NCBI RefSeq assembly: GCF_020740795.1
Contig: NC_067285.1
Span: 16,422,001 to 16,486,000, forward strand
Source: Apus apus
Taxonomy: Eukaryota; Chordata; Aves; Apodiformes; Apodidae
Direction of reading: 5' to 3'
DNA: 64,000 nucleotides
The notes under the pieces were generated by a model. That model was not told the DNA's origin. It saw only the letters and a list, made by a program, of their open reading frames with translations, and did no database searches. Positions within the stretch are counted from its first letter, which is position 1. The number at the start of each line of letters is the position of its first letter. This document shows positions 1-12,900 of this stretch, piece after piece. Made by a program: the position numbers and the translations under genes.

Positions 1-2868
1 CAGTGATATTTAGTTTCCTGCTTCTTCCTTAATACAAAAGAAACAGTTACATTTTACTTCCTTTCTCACTACCTCCTTCCTGAGGGACTAATTAAAAGTA
101 AATAAATTACTGGAACAGTGTTTCTGAAGTTTTTTCTCAAGGTTCTATACCTCATTCTGTAGCTTGCTTCTTTTAATGACTAGTATCAGTAGGTGCCATT
201 TGTTAGTACTTTTAGTGTTAGACTTCTGCTGTTGCCATATCTCTGTGCCAAGATGGGTAAGGCTTTGTGTTGCCCTTTAGGACTCACCAACTATGATGGG
301 TTTTTTGAGTCTCTTGTCTTCACACAAATGTATGCTTTCTAAATGGTGCAGTTAAACAGTTTTTTCAGTGACTGTGGGAAATAGTCAAGATGTGTAAATT
401 ACTTTATTACTTGCAGTTATGACCTTGTTGCTGTTTTGAACACATTGATAGACATCCAGCACTTTCTGAAATCTGTCCTGGAAAGTTAAGCATAACTGTT
501 AATACAGCTGAATGGCTTGTTCCAGTTCTTTTTATTTTGAGTAGTGTACTCCTCCTTCAGAAACTCTTTGTTTGTGGTACCTGATCAATTCCAGGATGCT
601 CAATTTGAGAATAAATGAACTCTATAGTTACACTTTGTCCGCTTCTTATGGACTGACATCAGTTGGTGTATTTGAAGCAGAGTGCTGATGAGATGTTTAC
701 TGTCTTACAAGCCACAAAGGAAGATGCTTCCTGCTCTTAAAACTAGAGCTCATTACTAAAACAAAGAATGCTTGTTGTACCAAAAGATGCATGCAAAGGT
801 AACCAGTGGGATAAGAACTTAAGGCTCTGGCAGAGCTAGAACAGAGAGTACACTAAGCAGTATTCTGCTCAAGTTGATTAGGACTGCCCTCTAGTCTGAT
901 ACCTAACTTCTCAATATTTACAATTACTTCTGTCGAGACTGCATACAACCTAAATGTGTTTAAATTGCAGCTCTTCAGTATGGTATTCACACACATACCT
1001 GTGCATGGAAAAAAAATCCTTGTCTGGTCTGGATGCTACTGCTGTACAAACAGTATGTAAAATCCTACCCTGTTCTTCTTTAAAAAGAAAGGGGGGGGGA
1101 ACAACAAAACAGATGTGGGAGTGCTTTATGAGAATAGCAATGCTGATAAAACACAACAATGAATGAGTTCAATTAGATGTTGCCGTTGCTTGTTTTTATT
1201 GGTTGACTTGAGCTGAGTAGAACTGGTTGCATTCACACTAACAGCTGCTTTCTTGAAACAGAAGAATCAACTAAGTCATGAAGCAGGAGTCACAATTTTG
1301 TCAGTGTGGATGACGGAAGTAAATTTTCTGCAGAACTTTTGATGTGAATCTCATTTCTTGATTGTATATTTAGATGCATAGCTTTTAATTCATTTGGTGT
1401 AAATATAATAGTTCAAAGGACAATCTGTTTTGGAAAAGGGTGCTAAGTTATCACTGTCCTAAAAAACTAAGAATATAAAATGGTTATATACTAGGAATAT
1501 TTAAGCTAAGAACTGAACTGCAAGTGATTTTTTGTAGATTTGGTGAATACCAAATACAATACCTTTAACTTTACAAAGGCAAAAAAAGATAAGTCCTTGG
1601 CACCTAACCTTCTCAATTCAGTGCAAGATCAGAACAAGTTTTGATTGTTTGGATTTTTGGAGGAAAATGGCATACAACTCAGGACAGGTATACAAAACAG
1701 AGGATGCAGACTAGCCTGGCAGTTGAAATTCATTGAGTGTAAGTCCTGTATATCTCGTTTATCAGGACTTCAGTAAGTCATTTAACACCATTGCTCAAAA
1801 GATCACTCTCTCTCTAGCACCCACCCATGCCTCCCTGCCCCTCCCTCCCAGAAAAAGAAAACTTTAGGAAGTAGAAAAAGAAGTATAGGCTGGTAAACTG
1901 GGATGAGAGACACCGAGGATTAGTTACTTCCAAGAATGGCTATAGGCTGGTTTTGAGAATAACTAATATTTTCGCTGGTTTTTGGTAGGAAAAAGTAGGA
2001 GAGAGCTAACAAGAACTATTTATGTGTCTGAGCTGAAGGAGGGCAGTCTGTATATAAAATTTGTTGATAAATACAAAAGTATTGTGGAATCTGGTCATGG
2101 TGATGACATTTTTTTCCTCCATATGTATATTTCAGACTTCAGTTTCTGGCTTTTGCTTTGCTGATGCAGTCTCTCAAAAGATGCAAGCATGCCCTTGCGT
2201 ACTTTACCGAAGTTGGTCAGGACGTGAATGTCTTGCTTTGTGTAGGTCTGGAAAGGGCAGTTGTCCATAGACAGAACAGTGAAACTCTATTCATGCATTG
2301 TTGTCAAATAACCTGAACAGGAGGGTTTTTTCCTCCTTCATTTTTGAGAGGTGATCCTATAAAAACACTGGATGCAGCCTCTTCCAGCAGAAGGAATCTT
2401 TCATATTGGCTGTGCTACTTTTTACGGTGGAGCAGGATAGTTTAGTGACAGAATTCTCAGGTGAAGCTGTCAAAGGTAAGCACATGAAGTACATTGCAAC
2501 TAATTAGTAGTTCTTCCTATTGAAAACTAAAATATCTAACAAAAAAGCCACTAACCCTAAAATGGTTTCTACAGCAGAAAAATTCTGATTCAACACAAAG
2601 GAAGCTAGTCAACTTTAGTGCGTGAATTAGTCACTGTTCTAACCAGTATATTAATGTCTCAGAAAAATGTTGCAATGAATGAAATGGTAGGTAGAAATCA
2701 TTTCAAGTTTAGCTTAGTAGCTTTTTAATTCTATGTTCTCATTTAAACAGCATGTGTGGGATGTCAGACTTGTATTTTGCCAAGTTTTTTCTTTCTCACA
2801 AGTGACATGCTGAGAGCTTTCTTCAGTATTCTTATATATCTTGAAACCTTACTTTTCCTTTATCATAG
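1..2868 (+). other. MARCHF5: MARCHF5 intron (3' part of intron 2)
   Basis: AT-rich sequence ending in the acceptor of coding exon 3. No RING-CH exon was found: the Cys-rich codons expected for the first 79 residues do not appear in any plus-strand frame, so exons 1 and 2 lie to the left of the window. Short ORFs here have low-complexity translations and no recognisable domain. Confidence 0.75.
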
Positions 2869-2999
2869 GTCCAGTTGTTTACGTTTTGGATCTTGCAGAT
2901 CGACTGATCTCAAAGGCATGTCCATTTGCTGCAGCTGGAATAATGGTGGGCTCTATATACTGGACAGCTGTTACATATGGAGCTGTGACAGTTATGCAG
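2869..2999 (+). CDS. MARCHF5: MARCHF5 coding exon 3
   Basis: 131 nt. It is preceded by a TTATCATAG acceptor and followed by a GTACAC donor. It begins with the last two bases of a split Gly codon, then reads PVVYVLDLADRL and ends TVMQ. It carries the first membrane segment, rich in Ala, Gly and Ile, with a Trp and Tyr in its second half. The upstream intron extends to the left edge of the window. Confidence 0.97.
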
Positions 3000-5900
3000 G
3001 TACACATGTACACCTTCTTACTAGCTTTGAAAGAAAGTCTTCTAAAGAAAAAGTACATTAAGATTCCTCTTTCCTTGGCTTAAAACATGCATTAGCTGCT
3101 TTCAGCACTTTCAGTGTAGTTAACAAGTGAATTCAAAATGAGTGAATAGAAAGCTTCTCACTTTTAACTGATCATAGTGTATAAAGCCAAGTATGTCTGT
3201 TCAAAGGTTGTTCTGTTTGCAACTTAAAGAATTCACTACTACTGCAGCTGGCTGCCTTTCAAGCTGGTAAACCCACTTCTGTTCTTACAGAAAAGGTGCT
3301 ATCATCACCTAACTTCTAATAATAGGTAGTCTTAATTCTTCAGAAGAGACATGAGACTAATCTCTTCATTTATCCACAGAAAAATTTTGCTGGGAATGTT
3401 TAAAGAGTTGAGACATGGGGAATTTTTCAGTCCTATCTCTTTTTTATTGTATAAAGGAAACTGCATGTTCTGAATGGTGCAATTCATTCATAAACAACAA
3501 AGGCAAAACACTGCAAATTAATAATATGTTCTCTTAATTACTTCTGACTGCATGATTAGTTGAAAGGGAAAAAAATACTTTTTCCTCCTTGTGTTCTTGT
3601 GAACTCGCTATTTAAATATAGAAGTAACATTGACAGGTGGTAGACTATTAACTATGGAAAGGCTTGTTTGTGGCTGCCCTTGTTCAACTACAAGTTAAGG
3701 GATTTCATAGATTGTACAACTAGAAGAACCTTTGTTGCCATTTTAGTTATTGATTCCTGTATCAAGCCCATAAACTGTGTTTTTCCTGAAAGCATAAAAG
3801 TATTTCACATGCTAATTGAGTTATAACTGTAATTAACAAATCCGTATGCTAATAAATATTCCTCTACACAGTTCTAGTTTTAAATATACATCCATGTAAG
3901 TCTTATGGCACTACATTTTCTTGAACTGTATGGTACTGTCGTGCAGTTCTGCAAGCCACTCCACGTCAAATTGTGTGCTATTTTTGTTCTGTTTGTATAG
4001 TGCTGCATAAGTGACTTTCAATACCTCCTCTATTTCAGTGGATCAGTCTCTACATTACAGAATGGTATACTTAAGAATTTCCTCACCTGATACTTTGTTC
4101 TTCTTGTGACCCTCACAGGAACATTGCAACCATCTGTAATACTACAGCTAGACTTCCTGAAATGTACCAATCCTTATCTCCTGGCTTACTACTATACTGA
4201 GCCTTTTTTTTGTAGGAAATTACATGACCTTTTTAGCTTCTCTAGAACTACATAACCACATGAAATGCTCTTTCCTGTAGTTTGTTTTGCTTTTGAAATG
4301 TTTAGACAGCTGGTCAAATTCCAGGTATGAATTTCAGTGTTTTCCTCTGATTTAATGTTTTTTGATCATATAAACAGCATGCTGGGCAAGAGTGCAATTG
4401 ATTTTTGCTTACAATAGAGGTGATTAAAATGGAAGTGGAGGGAAACTGTTCCAGCCCTTTTGCCCACCCAAATTTGTTAAGTTTAATACATTTTGTTTCC
4501 TGATGCATTTCATACTTCTTTCCCTCAGTTGAAGGGCCAGAGAGAAGCACAAAAAGCTATTTTTAAAGGTTAAGCTTCAGATGAAGAAAAAAAAATACAA
4601 AATTGACATTGTGAGTTTACTGGTAGTTAATTCAGTAGCAAATAATGGGGTTACTGAGAACAGAGAGAAATGGTAATCTAAAGATACTGAGGCTTTTTTT
4701 GGACTATAAGGAGAAAAAGGATATCGTCAGACATCAGAGGGTGGAAGATAGTGAGGAAGCTGAAATACAAATTCTGAATATCTTTTTACAGGAATAATCT
4801 GTTGGTGGCAACAATATTGGTTATGCCTGTTTTAGGAGGGTGTGGGATATAGCAGTACTTCCTGTTGTAGACAAATAAAATTGAGTGGTTTTCAAAGCAA
4901 AGCTAAAACATACAGTTGGAAGGTAGTGTGGTACGTTACCCCCTGCTTCCCACCTATTCCAGAAGTACTTTTTTGTTTTTAAAGGTTATATATTCTTGGT
5001 TTCAGTTCTTCTTAGAAATTACATTCTTTGTGGCCTTTGTTTGTCAACTATATTCATATTTAACAGGTTGTGGGTCACAAAGAAGGTCTTGATGTCATGG
5101 AGAGAGCTGATCCTTTATTTCTCTTGATTGGACTTCCCACTATCCCAGTCATGCTAATATTGGGCAAAATGATTCGTTGGGAGGACTATGTGCTCAGACT
5201 GTGGCGCAAATACTCGAATAAGCTACAAATTTTGAACAGCATATTTCCAGGTAATGTTATTATATTTTAAAGGAAATACCAAGCTTGAATTTGTGCCTTT
5301 GGGAGATGGGGATAGGCAAGTAGTTCTTGCTGTCCTTGAGTAAAGGTGATTAACACATTCCCTTTATTTTATGTTCAGTCTGTTTAAATTGTGTTTGTAA
5401 AGTACCTAGTGAGAAATGGGCAAGAGGAGCTGGGGCATGGTTTCAGTTAAGGCCTTAGTAATAAAGCAAGATACTGAAAACCACGGGTCTTATTTGAAAG
5501 CAAAAATGAATATAATTATTTAATGGAAATAGAATATTACTGAGAAGAGGGATAGTTCTCAAAAAGTAATTGGGCTTTAGATTTGTACTGAAGTGTAGGT
5601 GGTGGGCACTAATGTACTTTCTATATTCTGTTTGAGGTAGTGGCGGTGTTACCTTTTCTTCCCCTACTCTTATCCCTGTAGGCATTGGATGTCCTGTTCC
5701 TCGTATTCCAGCAGAGGCCAACCCTTTGGCAGATCATGTCTCTGCAACACGTATTCTATGTGGAGCTCTAGTTTTCCCTACTATTGCCACAATAGTTGGC
5801 AAGCTGATGTTCAGCAGTGTTAACTCCAATTTACAAAGGACAATCTTGGTAAGATTCAGGATTGTTTGTTTCGTAAACTTTTATAATACGGGAACATGAA

Positions 5901-7162
5901 GTGTTGTGGGGGAGAGAGAAGAAGTAAAAGGAACTTAAATTGATCTAGAACTTAAAAGTAGCATTTGATTAAGGGACTGGTGTGGTTTTTGGTTTTTTTT
6001 TTTCAAGGTTGCCTATCTCGGCAGTGGGCAAATGTGATGTGTGTGAGATACTTTATGCTTATGACTGACACCAATCTCAACACTAGGCAAGGTTGAGACT
6101 TGAATTTGGTGCTGTACTAGGCAGATCTTAGTAGTAATTAAGGGTGAAGAACCAGCATCTTCTAAGAACAATCTAAGCAGGGGAAGTCTGGGGTTTATAT
6201 TGTCAACCTTCTTATGTTAGCTTCTGTTTACTAATTCTTTGAGAGAATTCCTTTGTTATGTACTTATTTTAATAATGAGAGAAAAATCAACTCTATAGAA
6301 GTTGAATGGAGGGGGGAAGACAAAGGAGACAATCTATTCCTTTATAAATAACCTCATTGTCTTGGAGCCTTTCAAGGGGAAGCACATTGAGTTTGGTAAG
6401 GTGGTATCCCAGGGCATCTGACTGTCATTTAAGCCCCTGTTTGCAGTTACAGTGTGTCTCTGCACCCCTCCCTTCCATATGGAAGAAACTGATATGACAA
6501 CTGTTTATGGAACCTAGAGGCTGCTTAGCATCTCTTCTTATTTTGAATACTTGACATAAACATACTGTAAAACTTTCTTTTAAAAGTTTGTTTTACAAAA
6601 AAACAGGTTTTATTTCACTCTACGCTTACTTTGGCAAGTGGCCTTTTTCACAGTCTGATTATAGAATGGTAATTCGTATTATTGCTTGTGCCATGTATAG
6701 TGTGATAGTCAGAGAAGGGAGGAAAGTAGATACATATATGCCTTCTACTTTGTTCTTATAAAAGGATGTGTTTTGATTTTATTTTAATTTTTAATATTTG
6801 TCAGACTTCCAAGCAAATAAAAGCTTTCAAAAGGTTTTATAGATCCACTATATAATCCTTTTAAGTAACATTAACCACTGTAATAGTGCATTGTGACAAA
6901 AAATTTTGATACTAATTAGCTGAACTTCAAAAGAAAATGCTATGTGATCAGAAAACACATCTCTAGACCAGAAATTTTTTAAAATAACATTTGCAATGAT
7001 ATGTCACTTAACTTTACAGGTTTTCAAAGTATCTTTTTCTTTCAGGGTGGAATTGCTTTTGTTGCTATAAAAGGAGCTTTTAAGGTCTACTTCAAACAGC
7101 AGCAATATCTGCGCCAAGCTCACCGCAAAATTTTAAATTATCCTGAGCAAGAAGGAGCATAA
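2869..7162 (+). CDS. MARCHF5: MARCHF5 (MARCH5) E3 ubiquitin ligase, 3' part, four coding exons
   Basis: Partial gene; the coding pieces are 2869-2999, 5067-5250, 5682-5848 and 7046-7162, joined in frame to give 199 residues plus stop. They match the C-terminal part of the 278-residue MARCHF5 protein (residues about 80-278). The family is a RING-CH E3 ligase of the mitochondrial outer membrane that acts on fission, fusion and signalling proteins. The window holds the four-helix membrane part: hydrophobic segments around AAAGIMVGSIYW, PLFLLIGLPTIPVML, CGALVFPTIATIVG and GGIAFVAIKGAF, then a basic, Gln-rich tail ending in PEQEGA. The N-terminal RING-CH zinc finger is encoded upstream and is not in the window. 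All three internal introns have GT-AG ends and the phases agree. The gene converges on IDE. Identification is from recognised protein sequence; confidence is high. Confidence 0.97.
3000..5066 (+). other. MARCHF5: MARCHF5 intron 3
   Basis: 2.07 kb GT-AG intron. A stretch near 3700-3790 (TTCATAGATTGTACAAC, followed by text resembling AGAACCTTTG) could be a very old LINE/CR1 3' fragment, but it is too diverged to call. Nothing else recognisable. Confidence 0.7.
5067..5250 (+). CDS. MARCHF5: MARCHF5 coding exon 4
   Basis: 184 nt starting in phase 0 after the acceptor TTTAACAG and ending with one base of a split Gly codon before GTAATG. It reads from VVGHKEGLDVMERADP through the second membrane segment (PLFLLIGLPTIPVML) to the loop WRKYSNKLQILNSIFP. 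It is separated from exon 3 by a 2.07 kb intron. Confidence 0.97.
5682..5848 (+). CDS. MARCHF5: MARCHF5 coding exon 5
   Basis: 167 nt after a pyrimidine-rich acceptor (TTATCCCTGTAG), completing the split Gly codon and then reading IGCPVPRIPAEANPLADHV. It contains the third membrane segment and ends NLQRTIL before the donor GTAAGA. Confidence 0.97.
5849..7045 (+). other. MARCHF5: MARCHF5 intron 5
   Basis: 1.2 kb GT-AG intron of AT-rich unique sequence with short T and A tracts (for example the T run near 5993-6004). No repeat or RNA gene recognised. Confidence 0.7.
7046..7162 (+). CDS. MARCHF5: MARCHF5 terminal coding exon 6, with stop codon
   Basis: 117 nt from acceptor TTTCTTTCAG to the TAA stop at 7160-7162. 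It encodes the fourth hydrophobic segment (GGIAFVAIKGAF) followed by the cytosolic tail with KQQQYLRQAHRK, ending PEQEGA. The exact length and ending match the family, so the reading frame is intact at its 3' end. Confidence 0.97.
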   Translation, partial: GGIAFVAIKGAFKVYFKQQQYLRQAHRKILNYPEQEGA

Positions 7163-7292
7163 GGCTGTGATCTCCAGATGTCATACAGTCTCACCAAACA
7201 GGTTTCCATGTTGTATTGGTTCCATCATTATTGCACAGTAGTGGAGAATTGTGATAAGTTGCTGCTCCTGTTTTGTTTTTTTCTTTAAAGAT

Positions 7293-7298
7293 AATAAA
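7293..7298 (+). terminator. MARCHF5: candidate proximal poly(A) signal of MARCHF5 (AATAAA)
   Basis: Canonical hexamer 131 nt after the stop codon, followed by a T-rich stretch (ACTGTCTTTTGG) of the sort seen downstream of cleavage sites. It would give a very short 3' UTR. Confidence 0.5.
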
Positions 7299-8007
7299 GC
7301 ACTGTCTTTTGGCAGGATATATCCTTTAAGCAACCAATGAACCTAAGAATGTGACTTGGCATTCATTATTTTTTTTAATTTCTGTTGGGCAACAGGCTTC
7401 TGAATTATTTTCTTTGAGCCAATATGCTGAATGGAAAAAAGCATCAACTACAGAACAAGAACATTTTAAATAGTGCAGTGTAGGCTCTAGCCAAATGCCT
7501 TTTCTATATATGCATTCATACCCACACTATCATTCAGTTCTTTGTTTCACACAATGAAGGGAACTCCTATAGAAAGGAAATGAGTTGTTACCAACAAGAA
7601 GTAATTGTGGGACACCAATCACAAAAGATTTCCTTGTTTTTTGCTGATATGAAAAATGGAGTGTGAAATACTCAAATGACTGTCAGAGAAAGCAGAAGAT
7701 AGATGACACTCTACAGGACTGGTGTGTCAGCTTTAGCCACCTAAGTACTAGGTGTTGAAATTAGCATGGCTTCTAGGTGACTATTTTATTACTGATAAAT
7801 TTTACTGGCCCATTTTATCTTCTGTGGTGCCTCGTATTATTGTCTCATGGCTCTTTAACTGTTTTGTAACTGGTGCTGGATAGCATTTTTTTCCTCCAGT
7901 AAAATAATTACATGGGAGAAGTAAATTTCAGTTGCTTATTTTATAGTTAAGTATTACAGCACTTGTTTAGTTTACATGTTCCTTTTGATTATGTAAATAT
8001 CCATACA

Positions 8008-8013
8008 AATAAA
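8008..8013 (+). terminator. MARCHF5: candidate poly(A) signal of MARCHF5 (AATAAA)
   Basis: Canonical hexamer in sense orientation with a GTG-containing stretch (GAAGTGTGAGG) about 15-25 nt downstream. A possible intermediate 3' end. Confidence 0.4.
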
Positions 8014-9326
8014 AGAGCAGTAGAAGTGTGAGGAAGGAACATTGGACACTAAAGCTACATTTAAACTGACAGATTAGGGCATCCTTCTGAACTTCCAGAC
8101 CTGAGTGCATAATTTAGCTCTGTACTAGGACTAGGATCTCTGCTGCCCATACTAGCTCTAGAGGAAGAAAAAATGGCTGGAAGGCAGTGACATTACACTT
8201 GGGGTACCTAATTTGAGCATGGCACGTACCAGCAGGCTAGACACTCTTAAACAACTTGGATCTGTAAAAGGGGAAACTGGGATCCTGTAAAAAGACTAAA
8301 AGATAAATCTTAAGTGTGTTGTAAACTAAGTTTATTTATACAGTAAGCTTTACTGTTAAATATTTTCAGAGTAGCCAGCTGAGGGAGACATTAGCACTTG
8401 AGTTATTTAATGTATTATAAATTTAATTTTAATAGAAATTAATTGTTTTGTGATATATCGCCATTTAATATTCATACCAGACCTAACCTAGATTTAGTAC
8501 TTGAGGTTTTTTCTTAACAACAATTTATTTGTTTTTCTCAAAGTTTTTTTCCTTCCTTGCTCAGATTAGTATGTCAAATGCACGGAGAAAGGTTTAAACA
8601 CACACAAAAAAATAATAGTGGAAGTATACATAAGTATTTCTTTTCACCAGAAATAAAGTAAATGCAGAATGGACTTCATATATGACTGCAATAATGTATG
8701 TTAGAGAAATTAAAAATATGGTACCTTTTCTATAGTATGTTTATCTTAATTACTGAGATGTAATATTTTAGAAATGTACAAAAGTGTATATAATGACCAA
8801 TTAGTATTCAGAAACTATACAGGTATTGAAAATTATACATTCAATCAATATCAAATACTTTTGAGGTTCTTGCTGTAACTGAAGAATTACTGTAATCCTG
8901 TAAGTCTGCTGATTATATTTGTCTTAGTGGGCTCACTTTTATATAGAACTCTAAATGGAGTAGCAACCTCTGAAAGTTGCTGCTTTCTGTAAGATAGTCT
9001 TGAAACAATATAAACGTATTTCTTACAGAATTCCTTATTTCAAGAAAACAGCTTTTCAGTGGTCTTTGCTGTATATATTTCCAACCACTTTATTACTGTT
9101 TTTTTAAAGTGTCATGAAGAATTGAATTATGCAGATTAGTGGGTTTGAAACTTGTTCCATGGGAAAGTTCATTGTCTCCTCTGGAAGTTAAAGCTATTGT
9201 AAAAATACAATTATAAAAATATTGTGTGGATTATAAAATTATTTCACCTGCGTGTCAGAAGGTTATTACCCTGTTGTAAATCTTGTTTTTAAGTATTGCA
9301 AATTATAGTTATGTTGAATTAGGTTG

Positions 9327-9332
9327 AATAAA
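9327..9332 (+). terminator. MARCHF5: candidate distal poly(A) signal of MARCHF5 (AATAAA)
   Basis: Canonical hexamer followed about 20 nt later by GTGTATTTTCTCAGTTG, a GU/U-rich downstream element. Use of this signal would give a 3' UTR of about 2.2 kb. Confidence 0.4.
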
Positions 9333-9778
9333 TATTTTTTACACTCCCTAGTGTATTTTCTCAGTTGAGCAAAAGCCTGTAGCAAAACTTATGAATTAAA
9401 AATGCATTTTTGTTTTAATGCATATCTAAGAATTCATATAATAAATTTTAAGTTAATAGCATAGAGAAGTATCTTTAGGTTGAAGGAAGAATTACTGTAA
9501 GACTTTAAACTTACATTCCTTATTTATTCTTTTTCCTCTAGTGAATGATGTAGGGAAATGCATGTCTCAAACATTTAAAGCAAAATAATTGTTGCAACAC
9601 AAACAATTTCTGATAATACAGAACTGGGGTTCGGAGTTACTACGTATCTTTGGGTTGGCTGATGTGCAGCATTTATTTGGGGAATACTTTCATCTCTCTT
9701 CACTGAGAAATATAATACTGGCTGTAGGAAGTGTTTTTTTTTCACTGATGTCTACTTTCAGAACAAGGAATATGAACT

Positions 9779-9956
9779 GTTGCCTAGAAGAGGTTCCCCA
9801 GGGAAGCTGTGAAAGCCCCATCCCTGGAAGTGTTCAAGACCAGGTTGGATGGGGCTCTGAGCAACCTGATCTAGTGGGAGGTGTCTCTGTCCATGCAGGG
9901 GTGTTGGAACTCGATGATCTTTAAGGTCCCTTTCAACCCTAACCATTCTATGATTT
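9779..9956 (+). mobile_element. CR1 LINE 3'-end fragment
   Basis: Sense-oriented 3' end of a CR1 retrotransposon. Recognisable text includes GAGGTTCCCCAGGGAAGCTG, CCCCATCCCTGGAAGTGTTC, the GATGATCTTTAAGGTCCC block, and a terminal ATTCTATGAT. It is 5'-truncated, as nearly all CR1 copies are. The open frame over it (9589-9924) is residual and not a host gene. Confidence 0.9.
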
Positions 9957-12900
9957 ACCATGACATACTGACAGTTTCTTCTGACTGTTTCTTCTGGGGG
10001 GAAAAAAATACTTCAAATGCTTCAAGAAACTATGCATACTTTTTTAACATAATGAGATAAATATGTACTCTTCTCATATGTGCTCAGACTACACCACTGA
10101 ATCCCCCTTACTCTTGCAGCCTCTCAGTAGCTAAACTACCATCTTCTAACCCTGCTGGCTGAAAAAGCAAATCTTCCTCACACTTGCTGCGATTTTGGGA
10201 AAGAGTCTCACTTTAATCTGTTTCAATACATTCCAGCATAATCTGGAAGTTAGAAGCCGGTGTTCCTTAATGAGTTGGTTCAATTTTTGTAGACACTGAG
10301 GCCAAGACTTCCTTCTGCATTGTTGTTTAGCAGATTGCTTTATTGGGATGAGCTGTAAAACTAAAAGTATTAGTGCCAATTTTTGCCCAGTATTTAAACC
10401 ATTCACATTCTTTCTGCTTTATTGATTTATTTCAAGACCTTATTAATATTGCTCACTTTCCAGAAAAGCAACAGACACAAGATGCACAGTGTTACTGCAA
10501 GTGGGGGTAAAAAAAAAAATCTGTAAACAGGGATAAATATCTCTATTAGATCATGGCCCAGATACCTCAAGAAGGTTGGAAGATCTGAGCCTCTTTGTCC
10601 ATTTTTCTCAATTAGTTATTCCTGTGTTCTGGACATTGACTTGCTTTTTGACCTCTGAATATTGTCAACATAAAGCAGTTATTTCTGGTTGTACTACACT
10701 AAAAGTTGAGTAGAAAAATTCCTTTCCAGAACTACTAAAAGCAAACAGCAGATGTGAGTTGAAACTGCCTCAACTAAACAGCTCAGCAGCACCTGTCAAA
10801 ACATATCTTGCAGGCACCTCATTTAATGCTGGATGACTAAGCTATGGAAAAGCAGTTGCCTAAGCCATGGGCCTCCATAGGAAGTGCTATGCTTACTTAA
10901 GAAAAATGATTTTTATATATATATATGCAACTTCAAGCTTCAGACCACTCTGTGATACATCATGGACAGCTTGATGTTTTGGGTCTTCTGTATTTTTCAG
11001 TTGCTCCTTTGCTCTTACTATAACTCAGTAACACTTAGCTGCACCTAATGAGAGCTGATAAGAGAACACACTGATCTGAGTATTTACTCTGTGTCTAAGG
11101 AGTATGTTGTGAGTAACTGCAATTTCTCTGCCGTGCATCATTACAAGAAGCCAATACCCCTACTCACTGCCTCTGGAAGATCCTCACCCCACCATTTTCC
11201 ATATGCTTCTCAGGCACAGAAGATAAAATAAATAAGGTAGTACAGAATCAAAAATGTTTTTATTTTTATGAAAACTGAGTGGGTTTGGGGTTTTTTTGCA
11301 GCAAAATAGTAGGTGGTTCAGAAGTGCTTGACTAGCTTGATAAAAGAAAATCTCTACCACTTTACTGCCCTTGTATAGTTCAAGGTTAAGATCCCAGGGG
11401 TAATTCCAACTTTGTCACTAGTGATAGTAAGCAGCATTACTCTTGCATGAGCTGCTTACATTACTCCGTTTCAAACAACAAGACCAGGAAGCAAGTCCTG
11501 CTTCTCCAGTATATTTGCACTTCAGAGATGTTGTTTATCTTTTTTTTTTTTATCCAATCTAGATGTTGGTTAGTTAAATATACATAATATCACAACAACT
11601 CCCTCTGGAGGAGAAGCATTGCAGAAGCTTTATGGAATGCAAGTTACATGATTAAAGCCTTTTGGAAGGGAAGGGGGGTTTGAAGGAAAAAGCTTAATAG
11701 AAAGTAATTTTAGAGGTAGAAAAAAACACCGTCTTGACATACTAAATCTGAGACTTGGACCAAATTTCCTCAGTACCAAGCTATGAATGGCTAGTGGGAT
11801 TTCTTATAACCAATAATTAGCAATTCTTTTGACTGCTGGGAGAGGGATAGAACATTGTTGCTAACCTATAAGGCTAATTCAGTCCGAACTTAATTTTTAA
11901 AAGGCTATTTTTTTTTTCTTAAATTCTTTAGTACCTTTTAAATGCAAAGCAATTTTTTTGTTGGGTCGCTGATTTATTTTGAAAAAGCAGTGGTATCTTT
12001 TAACTGCAGGGTTCTCTACCCAAGAGTGGTGTTAAATTTCAAGGTCCTATACAAATGGAAGTTCTTTCCACTTAGTATAAATTAAATACCATGCAATGCG
12101 TCTGACCATCCCACATCACCAAGCCCTGTCTCCTATTACAGACACAAAACTGTGCTATGTATTTATCACATACCACCTTGCTGGTAACTCAGCTTCTTCT
12201 CCCATCTTGTTTCAAAGATGAATGAAAATACAAACTAACATGCAGAGTAAATTCACAAATGATTTCAAAAGTGTGGGTGCTTGTATTTCTTTGTTCAGCT
12301 CTTGGTTCCTTATGAACAGAATAATTCTATTTTCATTTCTTAAGGGGCTCAAAAGTGAAAGCTCTCCTGGTTAACAAGTGGTGAGACTCATTGCATAATT
12401 ATTTTTTTAAAATATCTTTATAAAATTTACTTACATGCCAAATGACTGAAAATGTATGTGTATTTCCTAAGCCTTCAGGTCTTAATCTATTTTGGATAGA
12501 GACAGAATAGGCCATCACAGACAGTCTGTAACATTCTTCTCAAGAACTGCTCAAAGCATTTCAGTTCTTGCAGAGCTAAATCTCATACACTATGTGTTAG
12601 AATCCCTTTATGTAACACTTAAGAGTAGAGTTATTAGCAGCCCACAGAAATATTTTGTCCTGATTTACAGATTAGGACCAAGAAAAACATAAACTAGCTT
12701 TAATACTGAAATCTGTTGAGACATTTTAAGAGATTATTCCAGCAACACACCGTGGAAATTATCCCAGATGTCAGGGATCATCTTGTCTCCTCAAAAATCT
12801 GAGCATCACGAAACCTCTCTTGACCAAAGATGAATCTCAAGTACATCCTCGGCGAAGGTCAGTACTGTGTGGCTAGCAGCACTGAGCTCTCTGTGCCTCA

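Larger units (their letters stand above)
7163..9350 (+). other. MARCHF5: probable MARCHF5 3' UTR and downstream flank
   Basis: About 2.2 kb of AT-rich sequence without coding features directly after the stop codon. It contains three AATAAA signals in the sense orientation, at 7293, 8008 and 9327, so alternative polyadenylation is possible. The true 3' end cannot be chosen without transcript data. Confidence 0.5.

Noticed and set aside
1..2868. Possible RING-CH exon of MARCHF5 in the left part
   Set aside because: No frame shows the spaced Cys/His pattern or the CPQCNAEY-type ending expected before the first exon seen.
3699..3790. Possible ancient CR1/L3 fragment
   Set aside because: Resemblance to a CR1-type end is limited to a few short words; too diverged to support without a repeat-library search.
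9589..9924. 111-residue plus-strand ORF
   Set aside because: Its second half is CR1 3' end sequence; the first half has no recognisable content.
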